Assembly: GCA_025345505.1 (NCBI GenBank)
Contig: JANVCC010000270.1
Coordinates: forward strand, 1,807,546 to 1,871,545
Direction: 5' to 3'
Length of the DNA: 64,000 nt
From: Todiramphus chloris collaris
Lineage: Eukaryota > Chordata > Aves > Coraciiformes > Alcedinidae
Below the pieces are notes generated by a model, which was not told the DNA's origin, made no database searches, and was given only the letters and a program-made list of their open reading frames with translations. Numbering within the stretch: the first letter of the stretch is position 1; each line of letters opens with the position of its first letter. Made by a program: the position numbers and the translations under genes. Below are positions 12,046 through 24,809 of the stretch, piece after piece.

Positions 12046-15000
12046 GTGAGTTCACTTGCTACCCTACATTCTGCTCAGGAACATCCCTCAATCCTGGATG
12101 GGATACAAGCCTAGTAAAGGTGGATGAGGTTCTAAATATCAAAGTGATGCTGCGTCGCGTGGAAACATTAGAGGATGATATTAATGAGTAATTAATGTGC
12201 ACGCTGACCAGGGAAGTGGGAGGCACCAGGCCCCATTCCTTGCTTTTGTCGACTGCCTGGGTTTATTTTTGTGTGCTGTTGGGGTTTATATCAGCACCCT
12301 TTAATAAAAGAGGAAAAAAAATCAATTGTAGCAAAAGAGACTACTCTTCCCCAGGAGATGTGGCTGGGGATTTCTGTGTCTGAAATGTACTGCTTTAATG
12401 TTCTGGGTGCTGGTTTTGTTCCTAGTTGCTGTTGCTTTTCAAGCTCGCTGTGATTCCTGGAAGACTAAAGATTTAGCATTAACACCCAGTTTGGGATCTT
12501 CCCAGCAAACTGGCAGCAAATTTACAGCGCGCTGCGACTTACCTGGTTTTGATGTTCTCGTTAAAAGCGCAACGGAAAAGTGTTGCAAGCTGGGTAAGCT
12601 GTAAATTACTCTGTGTTTTTACCCTCGAGACTTCAGTGACCTCTGCCTGGTGCGATCAAACGGCTGCACAAATCTGAGAGCGGTTTTGTACCGAGAATCC
12701 AAACTGGCTCAGGAAACCACTGGTGTGCTGGTCTCTTGCCTGCCATCGAGAGTTTTACTGCTGTCCCTGCTGCAGGCTGCTGGCCACGCTTCAGGACTAA
12801 GTTCACCAAGCCTCTCAAGTATTGATGAATTGGTAAAGCTGAAGAACCTCATCTTCACTGTGGCTTGACTGGAGGTTGGCTGGTGGTCACTAGTTAAGCC
12901 CAGGGCTCCAAGCGCTCTGTGTCTTGCCCCCAAACACATGCAGAGGTAGTTTTATGCCCAAGGAAGTTCTGTCAAATTTAGGGCGAGCGTATAAAGTGGT
13001 TGTGCTGGGTATTTGAGGGCTGCTAGCTGGTGTTGCTGAACAGTCTCTGGCAGAATTGTGACCATCTGGGAGAGACAGTGGGGTTCTACTTCTGCTCTGA
13101 AGTAGCTGTATTTTTAAAGCTCACAGTTCTTTTCAGTTACTGTCTCCTGTGCATCTTTGCTGTTTCTGTAAGCCAGGTTTGCTTTCAGTGTAGAACAGGC
13201 CATACTGACTAATTATGTCCTGACCAAGTTTAAGATAGGTGAGCGTTGTCTCCGAAGGGCCGTCAGAGCTGAAGCAGTCTTGTGAGTACCTTGAACACAC
13301 TTGTAAGGGACAGAAGCAACCAGCCACTGGCACAGCTTTCATACCTTTACTGCAGTCCCACCTGAATTTTAAGCTGAGCATCTCAGCAGAGACGACTGCA
13401 GCTCCGCAGAGCGTGGGCATCTGCTGGGGGAAGGCACCGACTCTCCCGGAGCCTGTCGTGAGAGCTTTGGTCACTGGTAACATCTGGCACGCTGTCCCGT
13501 TGGGCAGCTCCCCTGCTTTTGTCAGATGGCCTCTGTTGCTCTGTCCGTACCCGCTGTTAACCCAGTCTGCTTTTGTCTGCCTTTGTACTTGGAGAACTGT
13601 GCCCAAACTCCCGTCTGCCGTGACCGAACGGTCTTGGTTTGGTTTTGCTCACCTTCCTGCAGGTCCGGCTGTTCAAGTTGGGGAGAACGTCGGCGAAGGA
13701 ACAGCGTCAGGCTGTAAGCAGGGAGGTTTCTTCTGCCACAGCCTAACGCCTCGTGACTCGCAGGGCAGCTCTGTGCTCACCCTCTGGATGCAGGAGATTA
13801 ACACGCGGGCCGGGGAGTTGCTCCTCTGCCTGCTGGGTAATTTGCCGGGCAGCGCCGCAGCCACCCGGAGCAGCTGCCACTTCACGCGGGGAGGAGACCG
13901 TTCTGTTTTTATTTCAGCGTCTGCAGCTTCGCTTGTCCCACGGTAGGACGCGGCCGGGAGCGCTGTGTGGGTATTCGCTGCAGCTCAGCATCAGCTCGAT
14001 GCTCCTCGAGATGCAGTGCCCGCTGCAGCCGCTTTTCAGAGACCAAGGGTCGGGCTGACAGAGAGGTTAGACCCTGACAGGTACAGATAACTGCTCGTGG
14101 GGCTTTGCTGACGTCTCTGCAGGTCTGAAATCCCCACCGGGTCTGTCCAAATGTTCAGTTGCTCGAAACATTTTGTAGCCCGGCACTCGGTGACCGTGGT
14201 GACCCCGGTGTCACAGGGAGAGGCTGTTTAGCAGGAGAGCACAGGGTAGCTGAGCAGCACGGCAGGAGGAGCTGTGTCTGGGCTGCCCTGGGCTCAAAGC
14301 ACCGCGTTCCCTCCCTCCTGCCACGCTGGTGGCCAGCACACGGGTACCCGGTAGGTAATCAGCGTGCACGGCCAGGCTTTTCAGTCATCAGTTATTGTTG
14401 TAACATGATTAATTTAAGGGGTTATTGATTCTCGGTGCCAGATCTTTACTCACTGGTGGTAGAGGAACTGGTAGTCATTCACGGGGTCATTGCAGACGGG
14501 TCTCGGCGTAGGAATTGGACGAATCGGTGCGGAAATGGAAGCGCAGGTCCGTAGGCTGGTTTGTGTCATCCAGATTGTGAGGGGGTTTGACTCAAATCAA
14601 AGGCCTAACCTCATGCACCCACTCCAAGGCCTTTTTTTGGGGGTATTCAGCAGCTTGTTGGGTGCTTTCAGGAGGGATGGGACCATCAGCAAAGTGCTCT
14701 GCAGAGACAGCTGCCCAGTGTGCCATCAGGAAGCCCTTGCCTGGGCACTGGGGGCTCTGAGCACGTCGTACCTTGCACAGCAACAATGGTGGACCCCGCT
14801 TGTCTTCAGACTTCTGTCCTAGGCTCACAAATAAATGTACCTCCTTGAGCTCTCCCCAGAAACGTTTCCTTGCTTCTCCAATCTCCTCAGTGCTATTGAA
14901 GCTTCCTCCCATGACCCCACACCTCAGCTGTTCACCCAGTTCTACCACAGTGCCCCACTCAGTGCCTGGTATCTTGCCAGAAGCTTGCTTGGAGAACTTT

Positions 15001-15080
15001 CATGCTGGTGGCCCAGGGGCCAATCAAACCTGACCCCTGAGCACATGTCTTGTTTGGGTCTCTCCTTTCTGTCCTTGATA

Positions 15081-15336
15081 CAAGAGGAAATGGCCTTAAG
15101 TTGCACGAAGAGAGGTTTAGTTTGGGCATCAGGAGAAATTTCTTCCCTGAAAGGGCTGTCAAACCCTGGTCCAGGCTGCCCAGGGCAGCAGTGGAGTCCC
15201 CGTGATCCCTGGAGGGGTTTCCAAGCCCCACGTGGAGATGTGGTGCTGAGGGACGTGGGTCAGTGGTGCCCTGGCAGCAAGCTTGGACTTGATGATCTGA
15301 AAGGTCTCTTCCAACCAAGCTGTTTCTGTGATGCTG
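15081..15336 (+). mobile_element. CR1 LINE 3' fragment (copy D)
   Basis: It runs from 'gaggaaatggcctt' through 'ggctgcccagggcag', 'ggaggggtttccaagcc' and 'gtggtgctgaggga' to 'ggtctcttccaacc' and a short tail. This CR1 subtype matches those at 22.8 and 59.0 kb and is distinct from copies A-C. It is 5'-truncated and has no coding capacity. Confidence 0.9.
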
Positions 15337-15885
15337 CAGTTCTCAGCATAAGCTGGTGTTTTTTCAGTCAGCCAGAATGCCACACCTCAGAGACCTTCAC
15401 CCAGAAGTCCAGTGTGGATGGCTTTATTCCAGGGGGTTCAAAAGTCAGCTAGGGTCACGGACGGTGGAAGGATGGACAACCATCACTACTGCACACACCT
15501 TCGCTTCCTTAAGAAGATGAGACAGAAATAGTGGGGTTGTCCTGAAGGCTGCCAGTGTAAGTGTATCCTGACTGACAGTTCAGTGTTTTAGTACCTGATG
15601 CCCAGCACGGTCCCCTGCAGGTACTTCCAGCAAATGATTACAAATATGTTTCTGGTAAATAATAACAGCAGCTTTCTGTGTGTGTTTACAAGCTGCGGTG
15701 TTATTGTGCTGTAGAGTCTGCATCGCTTTCCAGCCCTTTCTGCTTGCTAGAAACTGAAAAAATGGGAATGTGGCTAAGAATGAAACGGTTTCCGTGGTTC
15801 CTGGTCTTGCAGCCTGGAATTTTTGAAGGAGGGCAGCCCAGCAGTGCTGAGGAGAGCCCCTGGCCAAATGCTGTTTGCACGAGCT

Positions 15886-15939
15886 GCACACACAGACACA
15901 CACAGACACACACAGACACACACAGACACACACAGACAC
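15886..15939 (+). repeat. (CACACAGA)n microsatellite
   Basis: About six octamer units form a perfect or near-perfect run. The repeat keeps several frames open on both strands and so creates artificial open frames rich in Thr/His/Gln or Val/Cys. None should be taken as a gene. Confidence 0.9.
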
Positions 15940-16924
15940 CCGTGGAATCGGCTGGAGCAGGTGATGGGAGCCCTCTTTCTGTGCTGAGGATACCAAAGCA
16001 GAGTTGTTGTTCCCCGTACTCGCTGTGATTAGAGGATTTTCCCTCCCGCTGCTCTGCTCCAGTACACAGAAAATCACCTTTTTCCAAGGAAAATTCAATA
16101 CCTTCTGATGCCTCCTGCTGTTAGAGAGCCAACAGTCTTCTGAGCACTCTCCCTTCAAAGAGCAATCGAATTTTGGGCAGAGAACTCCCTTTCCCACTTC
16201 AGACGTTTTCCTTTCAGCCTGACAGAGTTCCTGGCCTCTGCTGTGGGCAGCTGCTGCTGGGCTCCTTCCTCCTGGCAGCTTTAGAGGTATTAATACCTCA
16301 GTGCTCCTCCTCCCCCCGGTCCTTCCGTGCACCGCCAAGGCTGCACCAGAGCGGCTTAACTCGGACGTGTCCTTACGGGGTGCCACGAGAGCTGAGACTC
16401 GCCTGGAGGTGGCTGAAGCACGTTTCCTCTCGGGAAAGGCTGGTGAGCATCCTTAGAAGCGTTTCATCAAGTTAGCGAGCAGCATTTCCTTCCTCTTGTC
16501 TCAATACGACGAGCATCACTTGGCCGTCCAGGCACTTAAATACAGGAGCACGTACCTAGGAGCTCACAAGGCATTCTTTTTCTTCCGCCGGCTTCGTGTT
16601 TCCCTTTGTGCCCCTGCAAGCTTCTGTCGTTCGGGTCCTGTGGCGAAGAGCTGAGTGCAGCCAAGGACACGTGCTTTGGATGGGTTTGAACCCGTGCCTG
16701 GCTTCACCTGCTGCCCCAAGTCCCAGAATAACCGGCACAGTCAGCACCAGGCCCTTGGTATCGGGGAAAAAACCTGGAGAGTGACCAAGCCCATCGGGAG
16801 AGGTGGGAGTACAGGTAGAGGAGTTCAAACAGAACCCGGTGCAGGGCTTCGCTCACGGTGACACACGCGTGTGCGAGGAGTTTGTAGTGTGACACAGAGA
16901 TGCAACAAGGGCTAATGGTGTGAC

Positions 16925-17145
16925 AGGCTGAACGGAAGGTAGAAATTTCCTGACAGGGAGGTATATTTTGCTGCGGAACGGACTCCCCAGGGAAAGAGCA
17001 GGAGCCCAACTGCTTGGTCTATTTTAAAGCCAGACTGAGCAAAGTGTTAGAAAAGGTTCTCTGGAGAGCCAGTGTTAATTGGCAGGAGGACAAACTGGAG
17101 CTCAAGTAGGTCCTTCCAATTTCTAGCTCCTATGATCTGATATTT
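16925..17145 (+). mobile_element. Ancient CR1/L3-like 3' fragment
   Basis: The order 'ttcctgacagggagg', 'gaacggactccccaggga', 'tattttaaagccagactgagcaa', then 'ggtccttccaatttctagctcctatgat' follows the 3' end of an old sauropsid CR1/L3 element. It is strongly diverged and lacks the tail repeat. I identified it by motif order only. Confidence 0.55.
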
Positions 17146-18270
17146 TCTGTAAGGAGTTTTGACTGGTTTTAAGCTCAGGGGGTAACTGGGAGATAAACTG
17201 AATGAACAGATTAACAATAAGCACTTAGGAAAAAAAAGTGTTGGTTTGCTTAACAACCCTGGGAAGTGCCAGACTGAGAGTTCCTTAGGCCAGCAGTGCT
17301 GTTTGAAAACAGCATTGCAAGTGGGGAAGTGGAAGTTGTTGCACTGGTAGTGGTTGCACATCCCCTCCCTTTGCCAGTCTGTAAAATGGGGATGATGATG
17401 CTGGTTTTCCTTTGCCACGTGTTTTGAGACGTCCAGAGGTAACGCTCTGCACAAGCCCAGTTTATTAGCCTGGGGATTTAATGAGGCGCCGTTTGCATTG
17501 CCCTCACGGCACATCCCGGCCATACAGGGAGCATCAGCAGGACGTGGTGTGGTACCCGGAGAAGGGCTACTGGGGAGACAGTCCCCGAACTTCAGCCGGT
17601 CGCCGTGGTGACAGCACAGCCGAGCTGGGCGAGGAGAGAGAGGCGATTTATTCCGTTACGGATCACTCGTGGCATCGAGGCTGCGCTCTGAAATATCTCT
17701 GATGTGCTGGGTCTGGGCTTGCAGGACATATTGCTGAGCTCTGGGATTTCCTCCGCCCGAATCCTCTTCTCCAGCTCACCTGCTGTAAACAAATATGGGC
17801 TAAAAAATGGGAAGTCTTGATGGTGAGAGAACTGCAGGGCAGCTTTCCCTTGGCTTTTTTGTTGACGGGATGGGTAGGAGGGGAATGTGCATCTCTGAGG
17901 TCATGCTGCAAGGGCTTGGTGTCAAAAGCCTCTGAATACCAGCTGCTGACCTACTTCCTACCCATCCTTCCATACACACAGGTGCTCCTTTAGCCCCTGG
18001 GTCAGCTCCATTTCTAGTGCAAGGACTCCTCCTCCAGCTAGCCCCAGGGACACCAGCCACCCTCAGAGCACTGAGCAAAGAGCAGGGAGGGAAGCCCTCC
18101 TTGTCCAGGCTCCTCAGAAGATGCAGAACAGCTTTTGTTCTGCACCCTGTAGTGGGCTCTGCCATTGCCATGCCCTGTAGGGACCGCATCCCCATCCCTT
18201 GTGTTGGCTTTTGCAGCAGGCACCTGGTGATGCACTGGGACTAGGAAGAGCTGAGAGTGACCTGGCCTTT

Positions 18271-18388
18271 CAGAACTTCGAGGAGGCCTAGAAGAGAGAT
18301 GGGGGCAGACTGTTTAGCAGTGCCTGTTGTGACAGGACAAGGTGGGATGGCTTTAAACTAAAACTGAAAGATGGGAGATTCAAGGTTT
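18271..18388 (+). mobile_element. CR1 LINE fragment lacking its 3' end
   Basis: The stretch with 'aacttcgaggaggcctagaag' and 'gacaggacaaggtgggatgg' followed by 'ctttaaactaaaactgaaag' matches the CR1 segment about 300 bp from the element's end. It stops before the usual 3' segment, so it is truncated on both sides. Confidence 0.65.
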
Positions 18389-20271
18389 CATCATCTTTAG
18401 CCAGAGCCTTACAAACAGGCAGGGGGGAGCCGACGTGCCTGTGCAGAGCAAAATCAGGTGCCTCTGCACCGAGGAAGGGCTGGGAACAGTGGTGCCTTGG
18501 CTGCCAGGGGCCTGTTGAAACATGCAGCAGTAACCAAGGAAACTCCAGGCTAGAACCAGCTCAACATGATGAATTGCTGCCTAATCACTGTCTGCTGAAG
18601 GCTCCAGGTAATTCAGCTTCTCCTCTCTGGGCAGGTGCTGCGTGGGTAACCTGTAACTGCTGCCCTTTTGCTTTAAACATTCCGATCGTGCGAGCGTTAC
18701 CATCGTGGTGAGGTGGGAACCCCACCACCCACAGCCCACGTGCCCTGGACAATGGAGACCTGCTGCTGGAGAGGCTCTGGGAAGCCTCCACATCCCAGCA
18801 GCTTGCTGTGCTCTGCCTGCTCATCTTCACCGTGCCATCCAGCGTGGCTTCCCCGGTTAGCACCTTACCACGTGGGCCCTGCTCTTGGGTGATTTTTGCC
18901 GTTTCCAGGGTTGTCAGCAGCAGGTTCTCCAGGCAGTGGCTGTGGGGTGCAGTGGTCATTTGGTGCCGCATCCCGATGGGCACGCGAAGCCTTTTCCTTG
19001 GTGTCCGGGGCTGTGCGACCGGGATCTTGCCTGGAGGAATGCACTGCAGGGTCTGCTGATGGTGACAGAGCTGGTGAGGGGCGGCTGCCAGAAATTCCTT
19101 CAAGGGAAGCTGGGAGGTGCCAGAGAGGTCACTTTGGAGATGGGGAGAGGGCCACGTGGTTGGCAGTTGGAGGGTGCCGTGTTAGGTGACATGAACTTCC
19201 TCGCTCTCTGCTGCTTTTATTTTACAGTTTGGAGGAAAGTCTGGTGAGAACTTTCCTGCTGCTGAAGCACCACACAGATGGACACGGTTGCAGGGTGGGT
19301 GCCATATATTTTCAAAAGGAAATGAAGAAAAATGGCTGGTGGGCCATGCTTGCTGGTGGAACTATGGCTGAGCTTCTGAAGAGGGGAGGAAGAAGACTGT
19401 GATCTAGGAAATCTCTTTAAAACACTCAGTTAAACCGAGATAAAGTGGCAATTGCCTGTCAGCCCACGCACGCACTCGCGCCCTTGCTCTCTCCCACCCA
19501 CGCGCTCAAGAGCATCTTTCTGTCCAGAACAGCAGGAAAAAGGCACCGTAGCCTTTGTTGTCAAGAGTGATTTCTCTTCAACGTGTTGCTACCAACAAGT
19601 TCTCGGAGCAGGGGGATGTATTGCACACAACTCCTCCGACGGCTTTTTTCCTTTTCGAAACCCAAATGAAATGAAATGAAAAGCCCCTGTGAACTGTGGA
19701 GCTGCAGAGCTGGGTGCTGACAGCTCCCGGATGGATGGAGGCTGAACACGACCCTTTGTATGCCAGGAATGCAGCTGGTGATTGCCTGGGGAGACGGGGC
19801 TCGCTTTTCCCACAGCGATGGCTTTTAGCTCCTGCCCCTTTGCATTTGGGGACATCGAGAGAGCTGGCTGCAGCTTTTCTCTTATGTGTCCCTCTCCTCA
19901 GGGGGATTCACACAGTGGGCTACGGGCAGTTTGGGTCTTTGTCCTGAGTTTAAACATCCCTGATGGATGTTGGCATGGGCCTGCTTGGCTTTGACCGGTG
20001 TTCGTTTGGTTCCATGAGATTCTCCAGCCCAACGTGCTTGGGTGAAAGGCTCCAGCAGCTCATTTAAACATGAAGTTGGTTCATCACATCATGTCCCATG
20101 GAGAGAGGGGAAAAAAAAAAAACCTTGGACTGGTGTGCATTCTTCTATTCTATATATTCATTCCTGGCTGATGGTTGGGAACTTGGAGTATGCAAGAGAA
20201 GATCATTACAGTTCCTGGCAAGGGACAGAATTTGTAGTAGCAGGTTTGATTTGATTTCATTTAATTGGATT

Positions 20272-20343
20272 TTGTTCTGTTCTATTCTGTTCTGTCCTAT
20301 TCTATTCTACTCTATTCTATGTTCTATATTCTATTCTATTCTG
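20272..20343 (+). repeat. (TTCTA)n-like pentanucleotide repeat
   Basis: This is an imperfect run of TTCTA/TTCTG pentamers (phrases such as 'ctattctattctactctatt'). It is probably polymorphic. No function is assigned. Confidence 0.85.
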
Positions 20344-21324
20344 CTTTGCAAAAGGCTAAATAATACCCAAGATTCTCTCAATTCACTTCCAGTGTTCCCC
20401 TTTCCCTCCAAGAAACTACTGAATCTGAAATGAAAATACGTGAAAAAAAAGAAGTAGCGTTTATGGGGTTTTTTATGATGCTTGGAAGAAAATGGATTTG
20501 CAGAGCTTCTCTCTTTAAATGTGTCGACATAAATGACATCCTACCAGGCCCTGCAGATTGCATGGCATAGGCAAATGACTGCTCTTCACTGCGTCAGCCT
20601 TGCACTTCTTCACCCAGCTATTTCTGCTCCCTGCAGAAGAGATGAAACACATTTCCCGTGTACATTTACCTAGTGCCTGTCAAGAGACACACAGAGTGGT
20701 CTCCACTGGTGCTGGTGTGTGCCGTGATTCCCTGTCCAGGATTTAACCCCTCGCAGAGGGAAGCTGCGTCACGTCTGTGATGGCTGTTCCCAACCAGGCC
20801 AGAGCCTCTGCAGTGTTCTGACCAGCTACGTATACAGCATTTTCCTTGCTGGGAATTCAGGAAATTCCCTGGTCTCCTCCTCCAAAGGTGGCCTAAGGTG
20901 AGCCCATCACAGAGTTACAGGAGGGAGTCCTTGCAGTCAGGCAGAACTAACTCTTGAAAGGCTCTCCATCTTTAGCTACCAGCTTGTTTCAAAGGGATAG
21001 CAACATAAAAAAGTATGGGAAAAAGAAAAATAAGCCAAGCAAGGCTCAACAAGGAAACTCAAGTGATCTCTGCATGGGTATCAGTAGAAACTATGTATGT
21101 AAGCACATCAGAGTTAATTTGAGAGGTTTGATGCTAAGAAAACAAAAACTATTTCTCTATTTCTTCTCTCCTTGCCATCTATATTACTGTGGCTGTTTGT
21201 CCCACTGGCTTTGGCTGGTCTCTACTAGTGTGTTACTTACAGGTCATGTTGTGCCCCAGATGGTTCTCTGGATGAGAATATTGCTGCTGGTGCACACAGC
21301 TGTCACAGTGGGACCGTGCATGTG

Positions 21325-21495
21325 TCTAAAGAGGTGGTGGCTGCCCCATCCCTGGCACCATTGCAGGGGAGGTTGCCCAGGGCTCTGAGCACCCTGCTTG
21401 AGTTGGGGCTGTCCCTGCTCCCTGCAGGGGGTTGGATGGAATGACCATTCAAGGTCCCTTCCCACCCAAACCAGTCTGGGATTCTGTGGTTCTGA
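21325..21495 (+). mobile_element. CR1 LINE 3' fragment (copy G)
   Basis: It runs from 'gaggtggtggctgcccc' through 'ttgcccagggctctgagca', 'ccctgcagggggttggatgg' and 'ggtcccttcccacccaaacc' to 'attctgtggttctga'. The 3' end is complete and the 5' end is truncated, as usual for CR1. It is non-coding. Confidence 0.9.
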
Positions 21496-21849
21496 AGGTA
21501 CCCCTGTATTCTGCTGAATCAGATTCTGAGTTCCCTTCTCCATCAGTGGTGTAAATACCTCCGTGTGGATGCCTGCACATTGCATCTGATGCAAACGCTG
21601 CGTGTGCACGTGTCTGCCTGCCGCTTACCGGGGCACAGCTCTCACCACTCGGCTTCATTTTTCAGAGCCAGGAAAAATAAAGGTCTCCGTACTTAGCCCA
21701 CGATGAGGGTTCTGCAGCAGGAGAGCACTGAACAAGAAAAATGAAGGCTGCAGAAGTGGAAGGAGGAAATGAAAGCTGCTCCAGCGACAGGGCTGCGTGG
21801 ATCCAGCGCCGGGTGGACCAGGGCGGGTGTTGTCGGTGGTGATGAAACA

Positions 21850-22030
21850 CAGCAGACTGTGGTCATGAAATATTTATGAATGGGGAGATGCTGCTGCATG
21901 CTGCACTGCAGCGCGGGGGGAACTGGAGTTTCGAGACTACTGTAATAGCAAAGCCCTCCGTTAATTATCGAGAGCGAGCTGTAATGCCAGTTACTATGAC
22001 AACGGGGTCCCCTATGTATTTTGCACCGTT
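21850..22030. promoter_or_regulatory. Candidate conserved non-coding element
   Basis: This unique stretch combines 'gaaatatttatgaat', 'gttaattatcgag' (homeodomain core TAATTA) and 'gttactatgacaac' (similar to an RFX half-site pair). It shows no repeat similarity and no coding frame. The dense motifs resemble vertebrate enhancers. Conservation is inferred by eye and was not tested. Confidence 0.35.
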
Positions 22031-22199
22031 TGGGAGGGGGGAGAGGGGGGCTGCTCCTATTTACTGGAGCGCACTGTATTTCTTTTTCCTGTTGTTGTTG
22101 TTAATTATGACTGTCCCAGCCTGTGACTGTGTGGTGAATTTCAGTGATAAAATGATGAAGTGCCTTACTGGCTAAAATATAAGCCTTTAATGGGTAGAA

Positions 22200-22440
22200 C
22201 TGGTCTGTTCATTCTGGAAAGAGCTAAGATGGCCCTTCCTATATTAAGGGACAGACCATTGCCATTATTAATAATCTTATCTAATATTAATGCATGATAA
22301 TGTAATAATAAAAAGTGAAATGCTACTAGAAGTATTATTATTAATAATAATTCTGACTATGTCAGGCTTTCACCCACAGAGCGTTTTAGAAGCAGTGATT
22401 AATTAAAATGTCAATATTGGCATACTAAATCCACCGCTGT
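22200..22440. promoter_or_regulatory. Candidate AT-rich conserved element
   Basis: It is rich in TAAT cores: 'ttattaataatcttatctaa', 'taatgcatgataatg', 'attattattaataataattc' and 'gattaattaaaatg'. It is AT-rich without being a simple repeat and forms no open frame. It may be an extension of the element just upstream. This is a regulatory candidate only. Confidence 0.3.
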
Positions 22441-22829
22441 GTTTCCAGATGGGGCGAGGGAACGTACAACCTCTGCCCACTTATTTTTAATTACGTAGTA
22501 TTTGGTTTCTTAAACCCATGACCCTCTCTGAGATTTCCACTTCTCCTTGGCACAGCCAAAGGTTTTTCCTGTCCGCAGCTCTACCTGGTGCAGTGAGGAA
22601 AGCAGGGTATAGGTGGTGATGAGGAAGGAGGACGTCGGATGCCTCAGGTCTGTGACAGGATGTCCCGTCAGCACGGTTGTGCCACCTCTCCACGTGGCAC
22701 ACATCTGTGGACAATATATCTACCAATAGTTATCAAACGGGATGGGCAGGGAGGTACCCTCCAACCCCTCTGGTCTGATGGCATTTTGTATATTTTTATC
22801 TTCCTATTTTTAGGTTTAGTGCTGCATTT

Positions 22830-23317
22830 CACTCCCAGCAGGACATTGAGGGGCTGGAGCGTGGCCAGAGAAGGGCAACGGAGCTGGGGAAGGGGCTGGA
22901 GCAGGAGCCTGGTGAGGAGCAGCTGAGGGACCTGGGCTGGTTCAGCCTGGAGCAAAGGAGGCTGAGGGGAGACCTTCTGGCTCTGACAGCTCCTGACAGG
23001 AGGCTGGAGCCATGGGGGTCGGGCTCTGCTCCCAAGGAACAAGTGACAGGAGGAGAGGAAATGGCCTCAAGTTGCACCAGGGGAGGTTTAGGTTGAACAT
23101 GAGGAAAAAACTTCATCCCTGCAAAGGTTGCCAAGCCCTGTCCCAGGCTGCCCAGGGCAGTGGTGGAGTCCCCATGATCCCTGGAGGGGTTTCCAAGCCG
23201 TGGAGCTGTGGTGCTGAGGGATGTGGGTCAGTGGTGCCCTGGCACTGCTGGGGAAGTGGTTGGACTGGATGATCTTAAAAGTCTCTTCCAATCCAAATGA
23301 TTCTGTGGTTCTGTGTT
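22830..23317 (+). mobile_element. CR1 LINE 3' fragment (copy E, longest in window)
   Basis: About 490 bp of CR1, from 'cagcaggacattgaggggc' through 'agaagggcaacggagctgg', 'aggaaatggcctcaagttgc' and 'ggaggggtttccaagcc' to the ATTCTGTGGTTCTGTG tail. It is the same subtype as copies D and F. It includes the end of the ORF2 region in degenerate form, and no reverse-transcriptase domain is present. Confidence 0.93.
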
Positions 23318-24124
23318 TCAACAGCTGTTATCAAAGGGCTGTACAGATGTTCTTACTGCAGCTCCTGTCCAGGATGGTGAAGTGTGTTACAGATCCTGTA
23401 AATGGCTTGCCTAAGGTGTCAGAGGAAATCAGTAACCAGAAGGAAGAGAAGAAGTCAAATCTCCTATTTCCAGCTTCCAGGACCATCTTCCATGGCCTGC
23501 AGCAAACTCCTGGTACTTGGCTCTTCCAGGAGGGAAGGCATTGCAAAGGTGAGAAGGGAGGATGGTTGGGACCTCACCAGCTCTTGTGCAAGCAGCTAGG
23601 TGCAGTAATTGCTGTTAAATGTTTCCTTGTGTGAGATGATGAAATGAGCCAGAAGTAGGTGTCATAACCCCTGCATCTGACTGGGCACAAACCTGACAGG
23701 ACGAAGAGCAAGTCAAATGTGATGGCAACAGGATTTCTTTATTGCCACTTAATAGGAGATGCCATGAAGGACTGAATTTCTTATGCGTGAGGCTATGCAC
23801 ACGTATATACATGCATATAGAAATGTGGTTTATATGCATGGTGTGCAAGAGACTGTGCACCATGATGGGCATTGGCTTAGAGAGGAAGGATTTTGCCCGA
23901 TTTTGTTCCTGGTGAGCTTAGTGAATGCGTATGGAGGAGCAAAAGCAAGGTTTGTTTCTTTTATTACTGCAACCCTTCCCATCTTCCCCTCCTCGCAGTT
24001 CAGAACCTTCAGCTCCTCTTTGCTGAGATGTCTTATTGCCACCTTAAGGCAGAAATCACCTGACTTGACAATGGGTCAAGACCAGAGCTAGGTGTCCTCT
24101 GTGCCCTTAGTAGCCTGTGCTTCC

Positions 24125-24156
<32 letters not shown>
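24125..24156. repeat. T18A14 junction
   Basis: A run of 18 T is followed directly by 14 A, so the stretch is nearly a perfect palindrome that could form a hairpin. It may be a fusion of two poly-A tails or an expansion. No flanking retrogene was recognised. Confidence 0.9.
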
Positions 24157-24809
24157 CCCACAGAAGCAATAAAACCAACCCACAAACCAAAACACAGCAC
24201 CGTGAGAATGATGTGAACCTGGTGAGCAATAAACAAAGGAGCAACATAACCTGGCCTCCCATCGCCTGATGAATGGCTGCAGGAAGCCGGCGGGGAAAGC
24301 GAGGGCTCCGTTTTCGCCGCGATGAGAGCTGCCCCAAAGGACCCATACGGATGTGAGCTTTCCTCTCCTCGGCTCCGAGGCTAGAGGCATCCAGTAAATA
24401 GCTCAGAGTACAGCTCACTCGCAAACAACAGCGGGGAAGGACAAGCCTGGTAGGGATGGGGAAGAAGAGCAGGTCACGTTGGTTTAGCAGTTCTGGAAAC
24501 TCGACAGAGAAGAAAAGGTTCTGGTAACTGTTTGTTTAGTGCAGAAAGCGCCACGAAGTAGCTGTGGGCAGGGGAAATGTGGTAGTATTCCTCTAACACA
24601 GTGTCTGAAAGTCTGCCAGAGACAGGTCAGGTATATTAATCTCGCCCCAGCACAGGAGGACAGTGGACATTCCCCATAGCTCTCCCCACTCTTGGGAGCT
24701 CTCCGGTCATATGGACCTTGTTGCAGCAGGATGTCTGTCAGTAAGGGGCACGGATGGGCTTCAGAGAAACCCAGGGCTAGTTTTAGTATAAAGGAAATAA
24801 TGCCACAAA

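Larger units (their letters stand above)
10200..21840. other. Intergenic DNA downstream of FARS2
   Basis: Apart from the CR1 copies and simple repeats listed separately, I see no gene. A mildly CpG-enriched patch lies at about 13.79-14.06 kb. The longest open frames (13239-13946 on +, 15580-16386 on -) have no recognisable domain, no splice context and compositions typical of chance frames. Confidence 0.6.

Noticed and set aside
13239..13946. Open frame of 235 codons on the plus strand in a mildly CpG-enriched region
   Set aside because: The peptide shows no recognisable motif or repeat structure. GC-rich DNA lacks stop codons by chance, and no promoter or poly(A) signal fits.
14835..15452. 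Open frame of 205 codons on the plus strand
   Set aside because: Its second half is CR1 copy D, and the first half matches nothing.
15580..16386. Open frame of 268 codons on the minus strand
   Set aside because: It crosses the (CACACAGA)n repeat, which yields an artificial Val/Cys run. It has no domain, no splice evidence, and starts in unique non-coding DNA.
17592..17792. Exon-like minus-strand frame with a charged peptide
   Set aside because: No family recognised and no convincing pair of splice sites. Too short to support.
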